64,000 nt of DNA from Paenalicyclobacillus ferrooxydans. GTDB taxonomy: Bacteria; Bacillota; Bacilli; Alicyclobacillales; Alicyclobacillaceae. The stretch covers positions 58,910-122,909 of the forward strand of contig NZ_LJCO01000014.1 in NCBI RefSeq assembly GCF_001399675.1. The letters are read 5' to 3'. Within the stretch, counting starts at the first letter, position 1, and every line of letters begins with the position of its first letter. Both the position numbers and the translations under genes were made by a program. Under the pieces are notes generated by a model. That model worked only from the letters and a program-made list of their open reading frames with translations, was not told where the DNA came from and did no database searches. Shown here in pieces: positions 37,318 through 46,154 of this stretch.

Positions 37318-37390
37318 TGAGCCATGCTGGACTCGAACCAGCGACACCCTGATTAAAAGTCAGGTGCTCTACCAACTGAGCTAATGGCTC
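37318..37390 (-). tRNA. tRNA-Lys (UUU)
   Basis: Minus-strand 73-nt tRNA. The anticodon loop CTTTTAA has anticodon TTT, and the acceptor arms GAGCCAT and ATGGCTC pair. CCA is not encoded, unlike the two tRNAs nearby. Confidence 0.95.
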
Positions 37391-37524
37391 GCGTGTACCC
37401 ACTTTACCATACTTCGCTGAATCAGTTCAAATCATGCACCAATCGGTTATACGCATGCCGTGTTCAAATCCGCGCTGCTCTCAGTTTTCACGAGTTTGTG
37501 AGGTTGTAAGTATAGACCGAAGCC

Positions 37525-38529
37525 ATGCTGAAAAAGATATACGCCATGAAACCATACCCTAGAAGTCTGTGGATTGGCTCTGTTGCCGCATTGGCCGTCT
37601 GTTACCTGGCTTTCGCGGAGAGTCCAGCGAAGGACAGACCGTTGCAATCGCTTGGGCCGGCAGCACTGCCAACCTTGGAAGAGGCACAACTTGGGGATGC
37701 CCCGTTTGTGCAACCACAACTGAATCGCAACACCGAAGTACGAATCAGAACTGATGTAAATCAATTGGATGTCAATCAAGATGGAACTCAAAATGGAAAT
37801 CAAAATGGAAATCAAAAAGACGTGAACCAACAACCTATACAGGCAGGTGACAATAAAGTTTCAAAAGTTGGACTGCAGGATTTAACGGCAGTCCAGCAGC
37901 AGAACGCATCACGGCAAGCGACGCCCCTTAGTAGTATCCGCGACCCCAAGGCGGTCGTGGACACAATTGGGTCGGTGACGCATGACGCCCGGTCAACCGT
38001 ACACGGAGCACGAGCGCTCGGTGTACAGCACGCGCACATCCAGCAACTGCCGGCACGACCGGCAACGGCCAAGGTGCACCCGGTCGTCCACCACAGCATT
38101 TCTTCATCCAAACCGGTGACGTACCGTCCGTCGCACGGGCTTGTCCTGCGTCCGGAGGCGGTGGCAGCTTTTGAGACGGTGCAGAAAGAGTCCGACAGCT
38201 CAGCCGACTTGGAGCCGCTCGGGCATTTCACAGTGACTGCTTACGCACTGACGGTGCAATCCACCGGCAAGAGCCCCGGTATGCCCGGTTTTGGCATTAC
38301 GGCGAGTGGCAGCCACGCACACGTGGGTCGCACGGTGGCGGTCGATCCGACGGTGATTCCCATCGGATCGCTCATCTTCATCGACCTTCCCGGCGTCGGC
38401 TGGCGACTGGCAGAAGATACGGGAGGTGCGATTAAGGGCCACCACATTGACCTCTTGCTGCCGTCTGACAGCAAGGCGCTCAAGTTTGGTATCAAGCACG
38501 GAGTCAAGGTTTACACGATGTCGAGATAA
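37525..38529 (+). CDS. Exported protein with C-terminal 3D domain
   Basis: Protein of 334 aa with an N-terminal signal or anchor (SLWIGSVAALAVCYLAF), an Asn/Gln-rich linker (NQDGTQNGNQNGNQ) and a C-terminal 3D domain of about 95 residues. The 3D domain reads FTVTAYALTVQSTGKSPG, RTVAVDPTVIPIGSLIFID, AEDTGGAIKGHHIDLLL, with the three Asp residues that name it. 3D domains occur in peptidoglycan lytic enzymes of Firmicutes (YabE, YocH, MltA-like barrels). A wall-remodelling role outside the membrane is therefore likely. The exact start is uncertain; an ATG at 37546 is an alternative. Its 3' end overlaps the convergent DUF86 gene by 19 bp. Confidence 0.82.
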   Translation: MLKKIYAMKPYPRSLWIGSVAALAVCYLAFAESPAKDRPLQSLGPAALPTLEEAQLGDAPFVQPQLNRNTEVRIRTDVNQLDVNQDGTQNGNQNGNQKDVNQQPIQAGDNKVSKVGLQDLTAVQQQNASRQATPLSSIRDPKAVVDTIGSVTHDARSTVHGARALGVQHAHIQQLPARPATAKVHPVVHHSISSSKPVTYRPSHGLVLRPEAVAAFETVQKESDSSADLEPLGHFTVTAYALTVQSTGKSPGMPGFGITASGSHAHVGRTVAVDPTVIPIGSLIFIDLPGVGWRLAEDTGGAIKGHHIDLLLPSDSKALKFGIKHGVKVYTMSR

Positions 38530-39068
38530 CTCCGAAGTGCGGCCGTGTACTCGGGCAAGAGGCCTGCATAGGCTTCTACCGCCTGGTTGACTTCGTCAGC
38601 CGTGAGCTCGGCGTAGTGATGCACGAGACGGTCGCGAAAGGCAAGTGCACCTTCGAATTTGGCGAACCAATTCTTCGTGACCACGTTTTCTTCCATGAGA
38701 ACCCGGAGGATGTCTGCGTAGCCTCCGGGTTCGCGCATGACGAGCTGATCGATGACGAGGTTGGCTGCGTCAGTCGTACATTCAATCGCCACGTGCAGGG
38801 CCCGCTCGGCGGCAAGTTTACCGGTCAGGACGTCTTCCCCGCCTGCATTTCCCCCATTTGAGGCTGTGTTTTGGCCGATCCCGCTTTCACCCAGATGAGT
38901 CTCATAATCCTCCAGCCAGAAAGCGTATTCATCCACCTTCAACAGGTTTTTCTGCACAGCCGCGCGCAATTCCGTAGTTACAAACACAGTGTTAGCACCT
39001 TCCATAAACGTATTTTTAGACAAAGAATGGACAAACATTGATGATGAATCAGAAAAGAGCGTTTCCAT
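38511..39068 (-). CDS. DUF86/HepT-like protein
   Basis: Helical protein (185 aa) of the DUF86 family, the fold of HepT RNase toxins. The hallmark RDRLVHHY near the C-terminus matches the R-x4-6-H active-site motif of HepT. The usual MntA nucleotidyltransferase antitoxin gene is not adjacent, so it resembles the stand-alone YutE-type proteins of bacilli. There is a Gly/Asn-rich insertion (TASNGGNAGGED) near residue 68. The start is uncertain, since the ATG at 39068 has only a weak site and an ATG at 39005 is possible. Confidence 0.75.
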   Translation of the reverse strand: METLFSDSSSMFVHSLSKNTFMEGANTVFVTTELRAAVQKNLLKVDEYAFWLEDYETHLGESGIGQNTASNGGNAGGEDVLTGKLAAERALHVAIECTTDAANLVIDQLVMREPGGYADILRVLMEENVVTKNWFAKFEGALAFRDRLVHHYAELTADEVNQAVEAYAGLLPEYTAALRSYLDIV

Positions 39069-39375
39069 GACTCAATTGACTACAGTATAATTAAAGATAA
39101 GCGGGTCAAACAAACGCCGCCAACTACAACCTCTACCCAATCGTGAGCAAGTGTCGTATGGAATACGTACGCGGCGATGTACACACGGTTTACACTCGTG
39201 CCTATTTGGCCACGTATGTATGACGTATCTGCTTAGGTTTACGTGTACGTACACGCAACCCTGGCGTCAGAGATGTTTGTGCGAGACTTCTGCCAGAAAG
39301 TCGGCACCAGTTGTGACGCAGAGACATCCTCTGAGAGTAGGAGAGGCAGAGGAAATCAGAGGAGTGGGAAACACC

Positions 39376-41103
39376 ATGCTAGATCAGCTTTCATGGAAAG
39401 TGGGCGGTCAACAGGGCGAAGGTGTCGAGAGTACGGGTGAAACCTTTGCTGTCGCTCTGAACCGTCAAGGGTACTATGTGTACTCATTCCGCCACTTTTC
39501 GTCCCGGATCAAGGGCGGGCACTCAAACGACAAGGTTCGTGTAAGCCTGAAGCGTTTTCGGGCGAGCAACGACTACACAGATGTGCTCCTTGCATTTGAT
39601 CAGGAATCCATCGATTTGAATGTAGGAGAAGTACGGCAAGGCGGTATCGTCATCGCAGATGAAAAGTTCAAACCCACCGCACCGGACCATGTTCGACTGT
39701 TCGTGGTTCCGCTGACCAAGATTGCGGAGGAGTCCGGATCGGCCATTATGAAAAACATGGTGTCCCTCGGAGCCTCAGCGTGTGCACTGGGACTGCCTGT
39801 TGACATCTTCACCGAAGTCATCGAAGAGCGCTTTCGCCGCAAGGGACAGAAAGTGGTCGACCAGAACATGGAAGCCATCCAGCGTGGATACGATTATATG
39901 AAGGATCTCGGTGGAGCCGATCCAGAGCTGGCCCTGAAACCGGCGGATGGAACTCGGCGCTACTTCATGATGGGTAACGATGCCCTCGGTCTTGGCGCAC
40001 TTGCAGCAGGTGTCCGCGTGATGCCGGCATACCCCATCACACCAGCGTCCGACGTGATGGAATACCTCATCAAGAAACTGCCGAAGGTCGGCGGCGTTGT
40101 CGTGCAGACTGAGGATGAAATCGCAGCCATGACGATGACGATTGGTGCCAACTACGGCGGTGCTCGCGCACTGACCTGTACGTCTGGCCCGGGACTCTCG
40201 CTGATGATGGAAGCCATCGGTCTTTCCGGTATGACGGAAACCCCGACGGTCATCATCGATACACAGCGCGGCGGTCCTTCGACCGGTCTCCCGACGAAGC
40301 AAGAGCAGTCTGATTACCTTGCAGCTCTGTTTGGAACGCACGGTGAGATTCCGAAGATTGTCCTGACTCCTGCAACTCCGGAAGAGTGCTTCTACGTTGT
40401 CGGCGACGCATTCAACTTGGCGGAACAATATCAGTGCCCAGTTATTATCATGACAGACTTGCAATTATCCCTTAGTAAGCAATCCACTGATGCACTTGAT
40501 AACAAGGCCGTTAAGATTGATAGAGGTCTCATTGCAACAAGCGAAGAGGCTGCAGCGAACCAGGCTTCAGGCGAATTCAAGCGCTACGCGTTCACCGAGT
40601 CCGGTGTATCGCCCCGTATCTTCCCAGGTACACCAGGCGGCATTCACAAAGTGACAGGTAACGAGCACTTTGAAAATGGCCGTCCGGCTGAGCCAGCAGG
40701 CAATCGTCAAAAGATGATGGATAAGCGCCTCGGCAAGCTCGCACACGTGGAACTCGAAGGCAGTGTTGTTCGCACTGGCGACGAGAACCCGGATGTTGTG
40801 ATTGTGGGTATCGGCGCAAATGTCGGTGCAATCACAGAAGCGAGCGAGATGCTTCGTGCAGACGGCTACAAAGTGGCACACGCTCAACTGCATGCAATTC
40901 TCCCGTTCCCGGTACAAATGTTGCAAGACGCGATTCATGATGGCAAGAAGGTTGTCGTTGTCGAAAACAACGCAACCGGCCAAATCAAACACCTGATGAA
41001 CTTCTTTGGTGTCAGCCACCCGGACGTTCAAAGTCTCTTGAAGTATGATGGACAGCCATTCCTGCCGTCTGAAATTCATGCAAAGATCAAGGGGATGTTC
41101 TAA
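39376..41103 (+). CDS. korA: 2-oxoacid:ferredoxin oxidoreductase, alpha subunit (KorA)
   Basis: Catalytic alpha subunit (575 aa) of a CoA-acylating 2-oxoacid:ferredoxin oxidoreductase, most likely 2-oxoglutarate in the TCA cycle. It is a gamma-alpha fusion: the N-terminal gamma part (WKVGGQQGEGVESTGETFA, RIKGGHSNDKVRV) is followed by the pyrimidine-binding part (GNDALGLGALAAGVRVMPAYPITPASDVMEYL) and the transketolase-C-like domain at the end. The ATG at 39376 is chosen because GAGGAGTGGG precedes it; the frame is open 225 bp upstream without homology. It is 2 bp from korB. The 39069-39375 stretch before it holds the promoter region; no other gene is seen. Confidence 0.92.
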   Translation: MLDQLSWKVGGQQGEGVESTGETFAVALNRQGYYVYSFRHFSSRIKGGHSNDKVRVSLKRFRASNDYTDVLLAFDQESIDLNVGEVRQGGIVIADEKFKPTAPDHVRLFVVPLTKIAEESGSAIMKNMVSLGASACALGLPVDIFTEVIEERFRRKGQKVVDQNMEAIQRGYDYMKDLGGADPELALKPADGTRRYFMMGNDALGLGALAAGVRVMPAYPITPASDVMEYLIKKLPKVGGVVVQTEDEIAAMTMTIGANYGGARALTCTSGPGLSLMMEAIGLSGMTETPTVIIDTQRGGPSTGLPTKQEQSDYLAALFGTHGEIPKIVLTPATPEECFYVVGDAFNLAEQYQCPVIIMTDLQLSLSKQSTDALDNKAVKIDRGLIATSEEAAANQASGEFKRYAFTESGVSPRIFPGTPGGIHKVTGNEHFENGRPAEPAGNRQKMMDKRLGKLAHVELEGSVVRTGDENPDVVIVGIGANVGAITEASEMLRADGYKVAHAQLHAILPFPVQMLQDAIHDGKKVVVVENNATGQIKHLMNFFGVSHPDVQSLLKYDGQPFLPSEIHAKIKGMF

Positions 41104-41105
41104 TC

Positions 41106-41972
41106 ATGGCAACGGTAAAAGATTTTCGGAATGATATCCGCCCTAACTGGTGCCCTGGCTGCGGAGACTTCTCCGTACAAGCTTCCATCCAACGTGCACT
41201 TGCTTCGCTCGGAAAAGAGCCGCACGAGGTTGCGCTCATTTCTGGTATCGGATGCTCGGGTCGTATTTCTGGATATGTCAACACCTACGGTTTCCACGGC
41301 GTACACGGCCGCGCCCTGCCAACAGCTCAGGGTGTAAAGCTGGCCAACCGTGATCTGACGGTTCTCGCTTCCGGTGGTGACGGAGATGGCTTTGGTATCG
41401 GTCTCAACCACTTCATGCACGCGGTTCGCCGTAACATGGACATCACCTACATCGTGATGGACAACCGTATTTATGGACTCACCAAGGGCCAAACTTCTCC
41501 GACGAGTGCACATGGCTTCACAGCCAAGACCACTCCGTCCGGCAACATTGAAGAAGGTCTTGTACCAACGCAGGTCGCCCTCTCCGCAGGTATTGGCTTC
41601 TTGGCACAAGGGTTCTCAAGTGATGTCAATCAATTGGTAGGGTTGATTGAGCAGGCCATTCAGTATAAGGGCTTCTCACTGGTCAACGTCTACAGCCCAT
41701 GTGTGACGTACAACAAGATCAACACCTATGACTACTTCCGCGACAACATCTTCAACCTGGATAAGGTTGAAGGCTATGACCCAACTGACTTCTTGGCAGC
41801 ACAACGCGCCATCACCGAGCACGATGGTCTCGTAACTGGCCTCATCTACCGGAACGACAACAAGGTGGCTTATGAGGATCAAATCCCGGGTTATCAGGAA
41901 ACCCCGATTTCCCAGGCAGACCTGCAGGTAAGCGACGACATCTTCACGGCAGCGCTCCGGGAGTACGCGTAA
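41106..41972 (+). CDS. korB: 2-oxoacid:ferredoxin oxidoreductase, beta subunit (KorB)
   Basis: Thiamine-diphosphate-binding beta subunit (288 aa) that partners KorA. NWCPGCGDFSVQASIQ carries iron-sulfur cysteines, GIGCSGRISGYVNTYGFHGVHGRA is the family block, and GGDGDGFGIGLNHF is the TPP/Mg motif. There is no separate ferredoxin-domain subunit, as usual for the two-subunit type. Translationally coupled to korA by the 2-bp gap. Confidence 0.93.
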   Translation: MATVKDFRNDIRPNWCPGCGDFSVQASIQRALASLGKEPHEVALISGIGCSGRISGYVNTYGFHGVHGRALPTAQGVKLANRDLTVLASGGDGDGFGIGLNHFMHAVRRNMDITYIVMDNRIYGLTKGQTSPTSAHGFTAKTTPSGNIEEGLVPTQVALSAGIGFLAQGFSSDVNQLVGLIEQAIQYKGFSLVNVYSPCVTYNKINTYDYFRDNIFNLDKVEGYDPTDFLAAQRAITEHDGLVTGLIYRNDNKVAYEDQIPGYQETPISQADLQVSDDIFTAALREYA

Positions 41973-42039
41973 GCGTAAACCAGAGTCAAGGATTGAGTCT
42001 AGGCCTGAGTCAAAGCCTAGTCTAGGCCTGAAGCAGGGT

Positions 42040-42193
42040 GAATCCGCAGGAGTACTGCGTGGGCGGTCGTCTGTCGTCTATCGCTGAAGGTTATCTAGGC
42101 GATCCCGTAAGGGCGCCACAGAATGGGATTGTAGTGCACTGCATATGCAACCTCGTGAGGTGGGCAATCCCATCCCAATATGTAAGGAACCAC
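42040..42193 (+). ncRNA. Candidate structured RNA after korB
   Basis: A gene-free stretch dense in complementary segments: CTGT/ACAG enclosing ATCGC/GCGAT, the hairpin CCCGTAAGGG, then GGGATTG pairing with CAATCCC around the hairpin ACCTCGTGAGGT. A strong terminator follows immediately. It could be a small RNA or a 3' UTR structure of korAB. It does not match a riboswitch, 6S, SRP or tmRNA pattern that I know. Confidence 0.35.
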
Positions 42194-42233
42194 GCAGCGT
42201 GCCTGGTCTTTCGACTTGGCACGCTGCTTTATT
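42194..42233 (+). terminator. Rho-independent terminator
   Basis: GCAGCGTGCC and GGCACGCTGC form a perfect 10-bp stem around a 14-base loop, followed by TTTATT. It ends the korAB transcript or the candidate RNA. Confidence 0.85.
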
Positions 42234-42279
42234 GTCATGAGAGATTGTTGCTGCTGCAAACAGAGGAGCGGCAAGCAGG

Positions 42280-42441
42280 CTAAAACATGTCGTCGTTGAC
42301 GGGGAACACGGAAAAATAGTCATCGTGAAACGTCCACAGGAAATCGTCACTGGTTCCCGGCTCTTTCATGCTCATCCGGTAATTCCAATACACGGCGAAC
42401 GGGGTTGCCACAAGCATGATACAGACCATGATGATGGTCAT
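42280..42441 (-). CDS. Small membrane protein of 53 residues
   Basis: ATG at 42441 sits behind a textbook ribosome site GAGGTGATCC with good spacing, which is the main argument for a real gene. The product starts with one hydrophobic helix (MTIIMVCIMLVATPFAVYW) followed by an acidic, aromatic tail (SDDFLWTFHDDYFSVFPVND). I do not recognise a family. It is isolated between the korAB terminator and a region of short GC-rich repeats (42700-42760, CACGGCT and GACGACTG units). Confidence 0.55.
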   Translation of the reverse strand: MTIIMVCIMLVATPFAVYWNYRMSMKEPGTSDDFLWTFHDDYFSVFPVNDDMF

Positions 42442-42847
42442 TTAGGATCACCTCGCTTGCTTGCTGCTCAGTACTCCTACCGGCGATCCTGAGCTATGAC
42501 GACTCTGTCGTCCTCACCACAAGCTTAGATCCATCATATAAAATCCGTGTGTATTTTTTGTTAAATTATTTGAATTTTCCGCAATGTTTTTCTGAAGCCC
42601 GACCGTCAGCGATTGGTGAGCTGAGTCGGGCATGATTGTGGGCTCCATTCCTTCGTGAGAATGGCCATTTTGGAGGCGACTTGGGGCATCGCGTTGGACT
42701 GCGGACGGCTCACGGCTCACGGCTCACGGACGACTGGACGACTGGACGACTGGCGGCAAACCTTGGCCTATCATAGCTTGACCGCTTGAGCATCGTGCCG
42801 CGAAGAGCACGTTGGCTCAACTGGGAGCCTGCTTGGGACAGCCTGGG

Positions 42848-43297
42848 TCAGCTCTCTCCCTTCTTGATCCGATCCTGCAAGAGCGGCCAAATGGTCTGAT
42901 ACACGCCGTCTTTCATGATGTAACTAACATCGGATCGGGCGCGGGCAACATCCGGATCCCACATAGGCCTAGGTACCATCACATCGGTGGTCTCCGAATC
43001 GGCGGGGCGGGCTTTGACGTCAACAACGTCGGCAAAGTAAATCCACTTCAGGTTCCCGTTGTCCATGTGGTACTCCCCCACCCACTCGAGGTTCTCAATG
43101 AGCGCGCCCGACTCTTCAAATACCTCGCGATGGGCGGCCTCAATCGGGGTTTCATCCGGCTCGACCTTGCCACCAGGGGCCTCCCACCCTCGGCGGGGAT
43201 GTTGGACCCAGATAACGTGATCGTCGAAGATAGGAAACACCAGAACGGCGAAAGGTTTCTCGTTGGATGGCTCGGTGCGAACGATGCTGACGGTCAA
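42848..43297 (-). CDS. Nudix hydrolase
   Basis: Nudix enzyme (149 aa) that splits a nucleoside diphosphate linked to another group. The Nudix box is complete: GGKVEPDETPIEAAHREVFEESGAL. Length and the early WVQHPRRGWEAPGG recall bacillar YtkD-type (8-oxo-)dGTP pyrophosphatases, but this assignment is tentative. It starts with TTG at 43297, with GGGAGGAATCCAAC upstream. Monocistronic. Confidence 0.88.
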   Translation of the reverse strand: MTVSIVRTEPSNEKPFAVLVFPIFDDHVIWVQHPRRGWEAPGGKVEPDETPIEAAHREVFEESGALIENLEWVGEYHMDNGNLKWIYFADVVDVKARPADSETTDVMVPRPMWDPDVARARSDVSYIMKDGVYQTIWPLLQDRIKKGES

Positions 43298-43419
43298 GTT
43301 GGATTCCTCCCACGTTGGCGATTTATGCAGCTCTGGCTTTGAGTACAGGTTCGGCCAGCATGTCTATGGTACAATCTGTTATACGATGATCACGATTGAC
43401 AGAAGGGAGACCCTGGTGC

Positions 43420-43905
43420 ATGTCCCGCTTCGTACTGTTTTTGTTACTGCTGGTTGAGTCTCTCTGGTTAGGCTCATCGATTTACTTTTCTGCCTTCGCG
43501 GCGAACGAGCTGTTTGCACAGCTGTCCGAGAACGCGGCGGCTGCAGCTGTTGGAGCCTTGTTCCCGACCTACTTTTTGCTCTCGGGTATTTTCAGCGTCC
43601 TGACTGTGGTGCTGTATGTATGGCTGCGGGATGTACTGCCGCTGAGTCGTAAGTCTGCAAAGTTCGGAATGGGCAGCGCGATTGTCGGCGCTGTGTTTGC
43701 GCTTATCAACCTACTCTACATGTTACCGCATATTCAGCGGATTGAGCGAGTCATGGGCCCGATCCAATCGGCGTCCGCGGCGATGGTGCAGAAGTTCGGT
43801 ATGTGGCATGGGATCTCGATGCTGTTCGACCTCATTATGATGGTCTGCGCGTTCTTGGTGCTGATATCGATGGCGGTGACGCTACCGCTTCGCCTGACGA
43901 GGTAA
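43420..43905 (+). CDS. DUF4149-like integral membrane protein
   Basis: Protein of 161 aa with four predicted membrane segments (FVLFLLLLVESLWLGSSIYF; ALFPTYFLLSGIFSVLTVVL; GSAIVGAVFALINLLYML; LFDLIMMVCAFLVLI). The arrangement and length match the DUF4149/TMEM205-like family, whose role is unknown. ATG at 43420 follows GAAGGGAG. The last codons lie inside the first copy of a 66-bp tandem repeat that runs on past the stop. Confidence 0.65.
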   Translation: MSRFVLFLLLLVESLWLGSSIYFSAFAANELFAQLSENAAAAAVGALFPTYFLLSGIFSVLTVVLYVWLRDVLPLSRKSAKFGMGSAIVGAVFALINLLYMLPHIQRIERVMGPIQSASAAMVQKFGMWHGISMLFDLIMMVCAFLVLISMAVTLPLRLTR

Positions 43906-44030
43906 CAAGGGCGATGCTCCAGCCGTGCAGACGCGGGAACGGTGACGCTACCGCCTCGCCTGACGAGGTAACAAGGGCGATGCTCCAGCCGTGCAGACGC
44001 GGGAACGGTGACGCTACCGCCTCGCCTGTG
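43875..44030. repeat. 66-bp tandem repeat across a gene's 3' end
   Basis: Copies start at 43875, 43941 and 44007 (GGTGACGCTACCGC); two are complete and the third is partial. The first includes the stop codon of the DUF4149-like gene. Apart from this, 43906-44300 shows GC-rich sequence with no convincing gene. Confidence 0.9.
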
Positions 44031-44300
44031 CTCCTGAGGGCTTGCAGACGCGGGAGCTGGCGGTTCGGTCAGGGTAGGCAGCGGCCGAGGATGGGGCCGG
44101 GTGCAACGACCGGGAGCGGTAGACTGCCAGCCCCGGGGCGTACCCGGTGGGCGTACCTGCTGAGCGTGCCTGGTGAGCGTGCCCGATGGACGTACCCGGT
44201 GGCGGCGTAAAGCGGCCGGTGAACGGCAGTTCGCCACAGCGGATCGTAAGCGCCGGATCGTCCATACAAAAATACTACGGAGTAAAAGGAGTGGAGCGAA

Positions 44301-44675
44301 ATGTCTGACTCACCGAACCACACGAACATGGCTGCTGTGATGGCACAACTGCGTATGCCGGAAGGTTGCAGCTTGCGCCGCAAGGAGACCTTTGACTATG
44401 TAACCCCTGGGTATGCATATAGCGTGGAGTTGTTCCAAAACGCAGATGACACGTGGTACGCTATCGCGGTGCCGCAGGATAGTGAGCGGCTTGTGGTGTA
44501 TGGATCGAGTGTGTTGCCATCGGCTCAGCACGCGTTGCAGGCTCTGGTGGACAAGATCCGGCGGGAGGGCATGGACCAGCTATTCGGAGACCCGACGCCT
44601 CCTGCCGTGGAAGATGAGTCTACGGAAGAGGCGGAAGACGAAGAAGGCCTGATAGCTGACGATGAAGACAAGTAA
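44301..44675 (+). CDS. Hypothetical protein with acidic tail
   Basis: Soluble protein of 124 aa. I do not recognise the family. It has a compact first part (MPEGCSLRRKETFDYV, YAYSVELFQNADDTWYAIAVP) and a long acidic tail (EDESTEEAEDEEGLIADDED). The ribosome site AAAAGGAGTGGAG directly before the ATG supports it as real. It lies between two repeat-rich stretches and seems to be alone. Confidence 0.55.
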   Translation: MSDSPNHTNMAAVMAQLRMPEGCSLRRKETFDYVTPGYAYSVELFQNADDTWYAIAVPQDSERLVVYGSSVLPSAQHALQALVDKIRREGMDQLFGDPTPPAVEDESTEEAEDEEGLIADDEDK

Positions 44676-44744
44676 GGGTGTGGGCTGGGGGGGAGCTGGG
44701 GTGCCAAGCTGAGGCGCCGGCTAGGTGGTAGGGCTGGCCGGGCC

Positions 44745-44884
44745 GAGGTGCAGGGGTGGCTGGGCTGAGGTGCAGGGGTGGCTGGGCCGAGGTGCAGGGG
44801 TGGCTGGCCGAGGTGCAGGGGTGGCTGGGCTGAGGTGCAGGGGTGGCTGGGCTGAGGTGCAGGGGTGGCTGGGCTGAGGTGCCA
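44745..44884. repeat. 21-22-bp tandem repeat
   Basis: About seven copies of GAGGTGCAGGGGTGGCTGGG with one-base length changes follow the 3' end of the preceding gene. Confidence 0.9.
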
Positions 44885-44904
44885 AATGGCTGGCCGTCCC
44901 GGGC

Positions 44905-45090
44905 CAACAAGGGAAGTTTTGTCCTCTATGCCCGGTTTCCGAGGTTACCGGGCTTGTATAAGGGAAAATTTGTCCGCTGTGCCCCAATTTCATCGCTGAA
45001 TGTAGCCTGACTGGCCCCATTGCGGAACTTTTGTACGTTGTTTGAGGCGGGATTCTCGAACGTGAGGCAACAAGGGAACAATTTACCGTT
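44905..45090. repeat. Spaced AAGGGAA-type repeats, cluster 1
   Basis: Four related motifs (CAAGGGAAGTTTTGTCC, TAAGGGAAAATTTGTCC, TTGCGGAACTTTTGTAC and CAAGGGAACAATTTACC) are spaced 51-60 bp apart, starting at about 44908, 44959, 45020 and 45071. They resemble one arm of the palindromes at 58912-59085. No gene is seen in 44885-45310. Confidence 0.6.
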
Positions 45091-45187
45091 ATCGTCGTCT
45101 CGAGCTGGACTGTACAACACGGAGACCACAGACCAAAGCAGAAAATCTCATCAAATGGAGCGCGCCCTACGGCGCGCCTATCAAAAA

Positions 45188-45212
45188 GGGAGGCCCAGGC
45201 CTCCCTTCTCCT
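45188..45212 (-). terminator. Hairpin, possible terminator
   Basis: GGGAGGCC and GGCCTCCC form an 8-bp stem. On the minus strand it is followed by TTTTTGA, so it could end the transcript of the YuiD gene. A second GCGCGCC/GGCGCGC hairpin lies at 45160-45177. Confidence 0.5.
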
Positions 45213-45310
45213 ACTCCATACTCACTAGGAATTGCGGCGGCGGGGCTGCACGGGCAGGCCAAAACCTAAAACCCAGGTCTGCTGCCCTTCATGCTCTAAC
45301 CTCAAGGCCC

Positions 45311-45390
45311 ACCTAAGCCACTAAGCCACTAAGCCACTAAGCCACTAAGCCACTAAGCCACCTAAGCCACCTAAGCCACCTAAGCCCTAC
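45311..45390. repeat. 8-9-bp microsatellite
   Basis: About nine copies of TAAGCCAC, the last few lengthened to CTAAGCCAC, between two genes. No coding signal. Confidence 0.9.
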
Positions 45391-45452
45391 GCCAACCACC
45401 AAAGGCCCACCTAGGCCCCCCGACGGTCGCCTGCCGCCGACGTCCTACCACC

Positions 45453-45953
45453 TTACGGCCACCACTTGCCAAACACAACGCCCACTACCAGGCCGATGAT
45501 GGCGCCAATCAGGATCTCCCGTGGTTCGTGCCCTAGAATCTCCTTCAGACGCTCACCTTCTTCCGTTGTGGCGGAAGTCTCAAGGTCCATACTCATATTC
45601 ATACGGTTGATTTCCATGGCAATACGATTGAGCAACACCGCATGCTCCCCAGCATGTCGGCGAATACCGCCTGCGTCATACAATACGATGGCAGCGAACA
45701 CCACCGCCGTCGCGAATGTTGGAGACCTTGTCCCTGTTTCAAACAGCAGGGCGACCACCAACGCTATTACGCCTGCTGCATGGGAACTGGGCATACCGCC
45801 AGCATCGATAACCTTATGGAAATCCCAGTTTTTGTGCGACGCAAAATGAAACGGGATCTTGAGCACTTGTGTAACCCCGATCGCACAGAGTGCCGCAATC
45901 AACGGGACGTTATGCCATAACCCAATCAAAAAATGAATAAAGACGGTATTCAT
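45453..45953 (-). CDS. Divergent PAP2 family protein (YuiD-like)
   Basis: Integral membrane protein (166 aa) of the DUF212/divergent PAP2 family. VTQVLKIPFHF, the phosphatase-like GGMPSSHAAGVIAL, and DAGGIRRHAGEHAVLLN are the conserved blocks. The function is unknown; a lipid-phosphate phosphatase role is suggested by the PAP2 motif. ATG at 45953 has GTGGAGGCACAA upstream. Confidence 0.85.
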   Translation of the reverse strand: MNTVFIHFLIGLWHNVPLIAALCAIGVTQVLKIPFHFASHKNWDFHKVIDAGGMPSSHAAGVIALVVALLFETGTRSPTFATAVVFAAIVLYDAGGIRRHAGEHAVLLNRIAMEINRMNMSMDLETSATTEEGERLKEILGHEPREILIGAIIGLVVGVVFGKWWP

Positions 45954-46154
45954 TTGTGCCTCCACTATCCTCAGTCATTGCAGGTACCACACAAGCCTGT
46001 CCTTCGGCGGGTCTTTGGATCGCCATATCAGCGAACCAGCCGAAAGACAGACCTCATCCGCAAATTACCCAACTACCATTTTACTTCAGTGTTTCTAAAT
46101 GTCACGCTTCAGTGTACATCAATATTCACCTTTGGTGTTGCACAACGTCGCGCA

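Noticed and set aside
38511..39068. Complete HepT-MntA toxin-antitoxin pair
   Set aside because: No nucleotidyltransferase-like gene is adjacent on either side.
39151..39375. N-terminal extension of KorA
   Set aside because: The extra 75 codons lack homology-like sequence, and a good ribosome site precedes 39376.
42040..42193. Known riboswitch, 6S, SRP or tmRNA
   Set aside because: Characteristic sequences of these classes were not found; only the general structure is noted.
44905..45090. CRISPR array (regular 50-60-bp spacing)
   Set aside because: The motifs are short, degenerate and only four; there are no cas genes.
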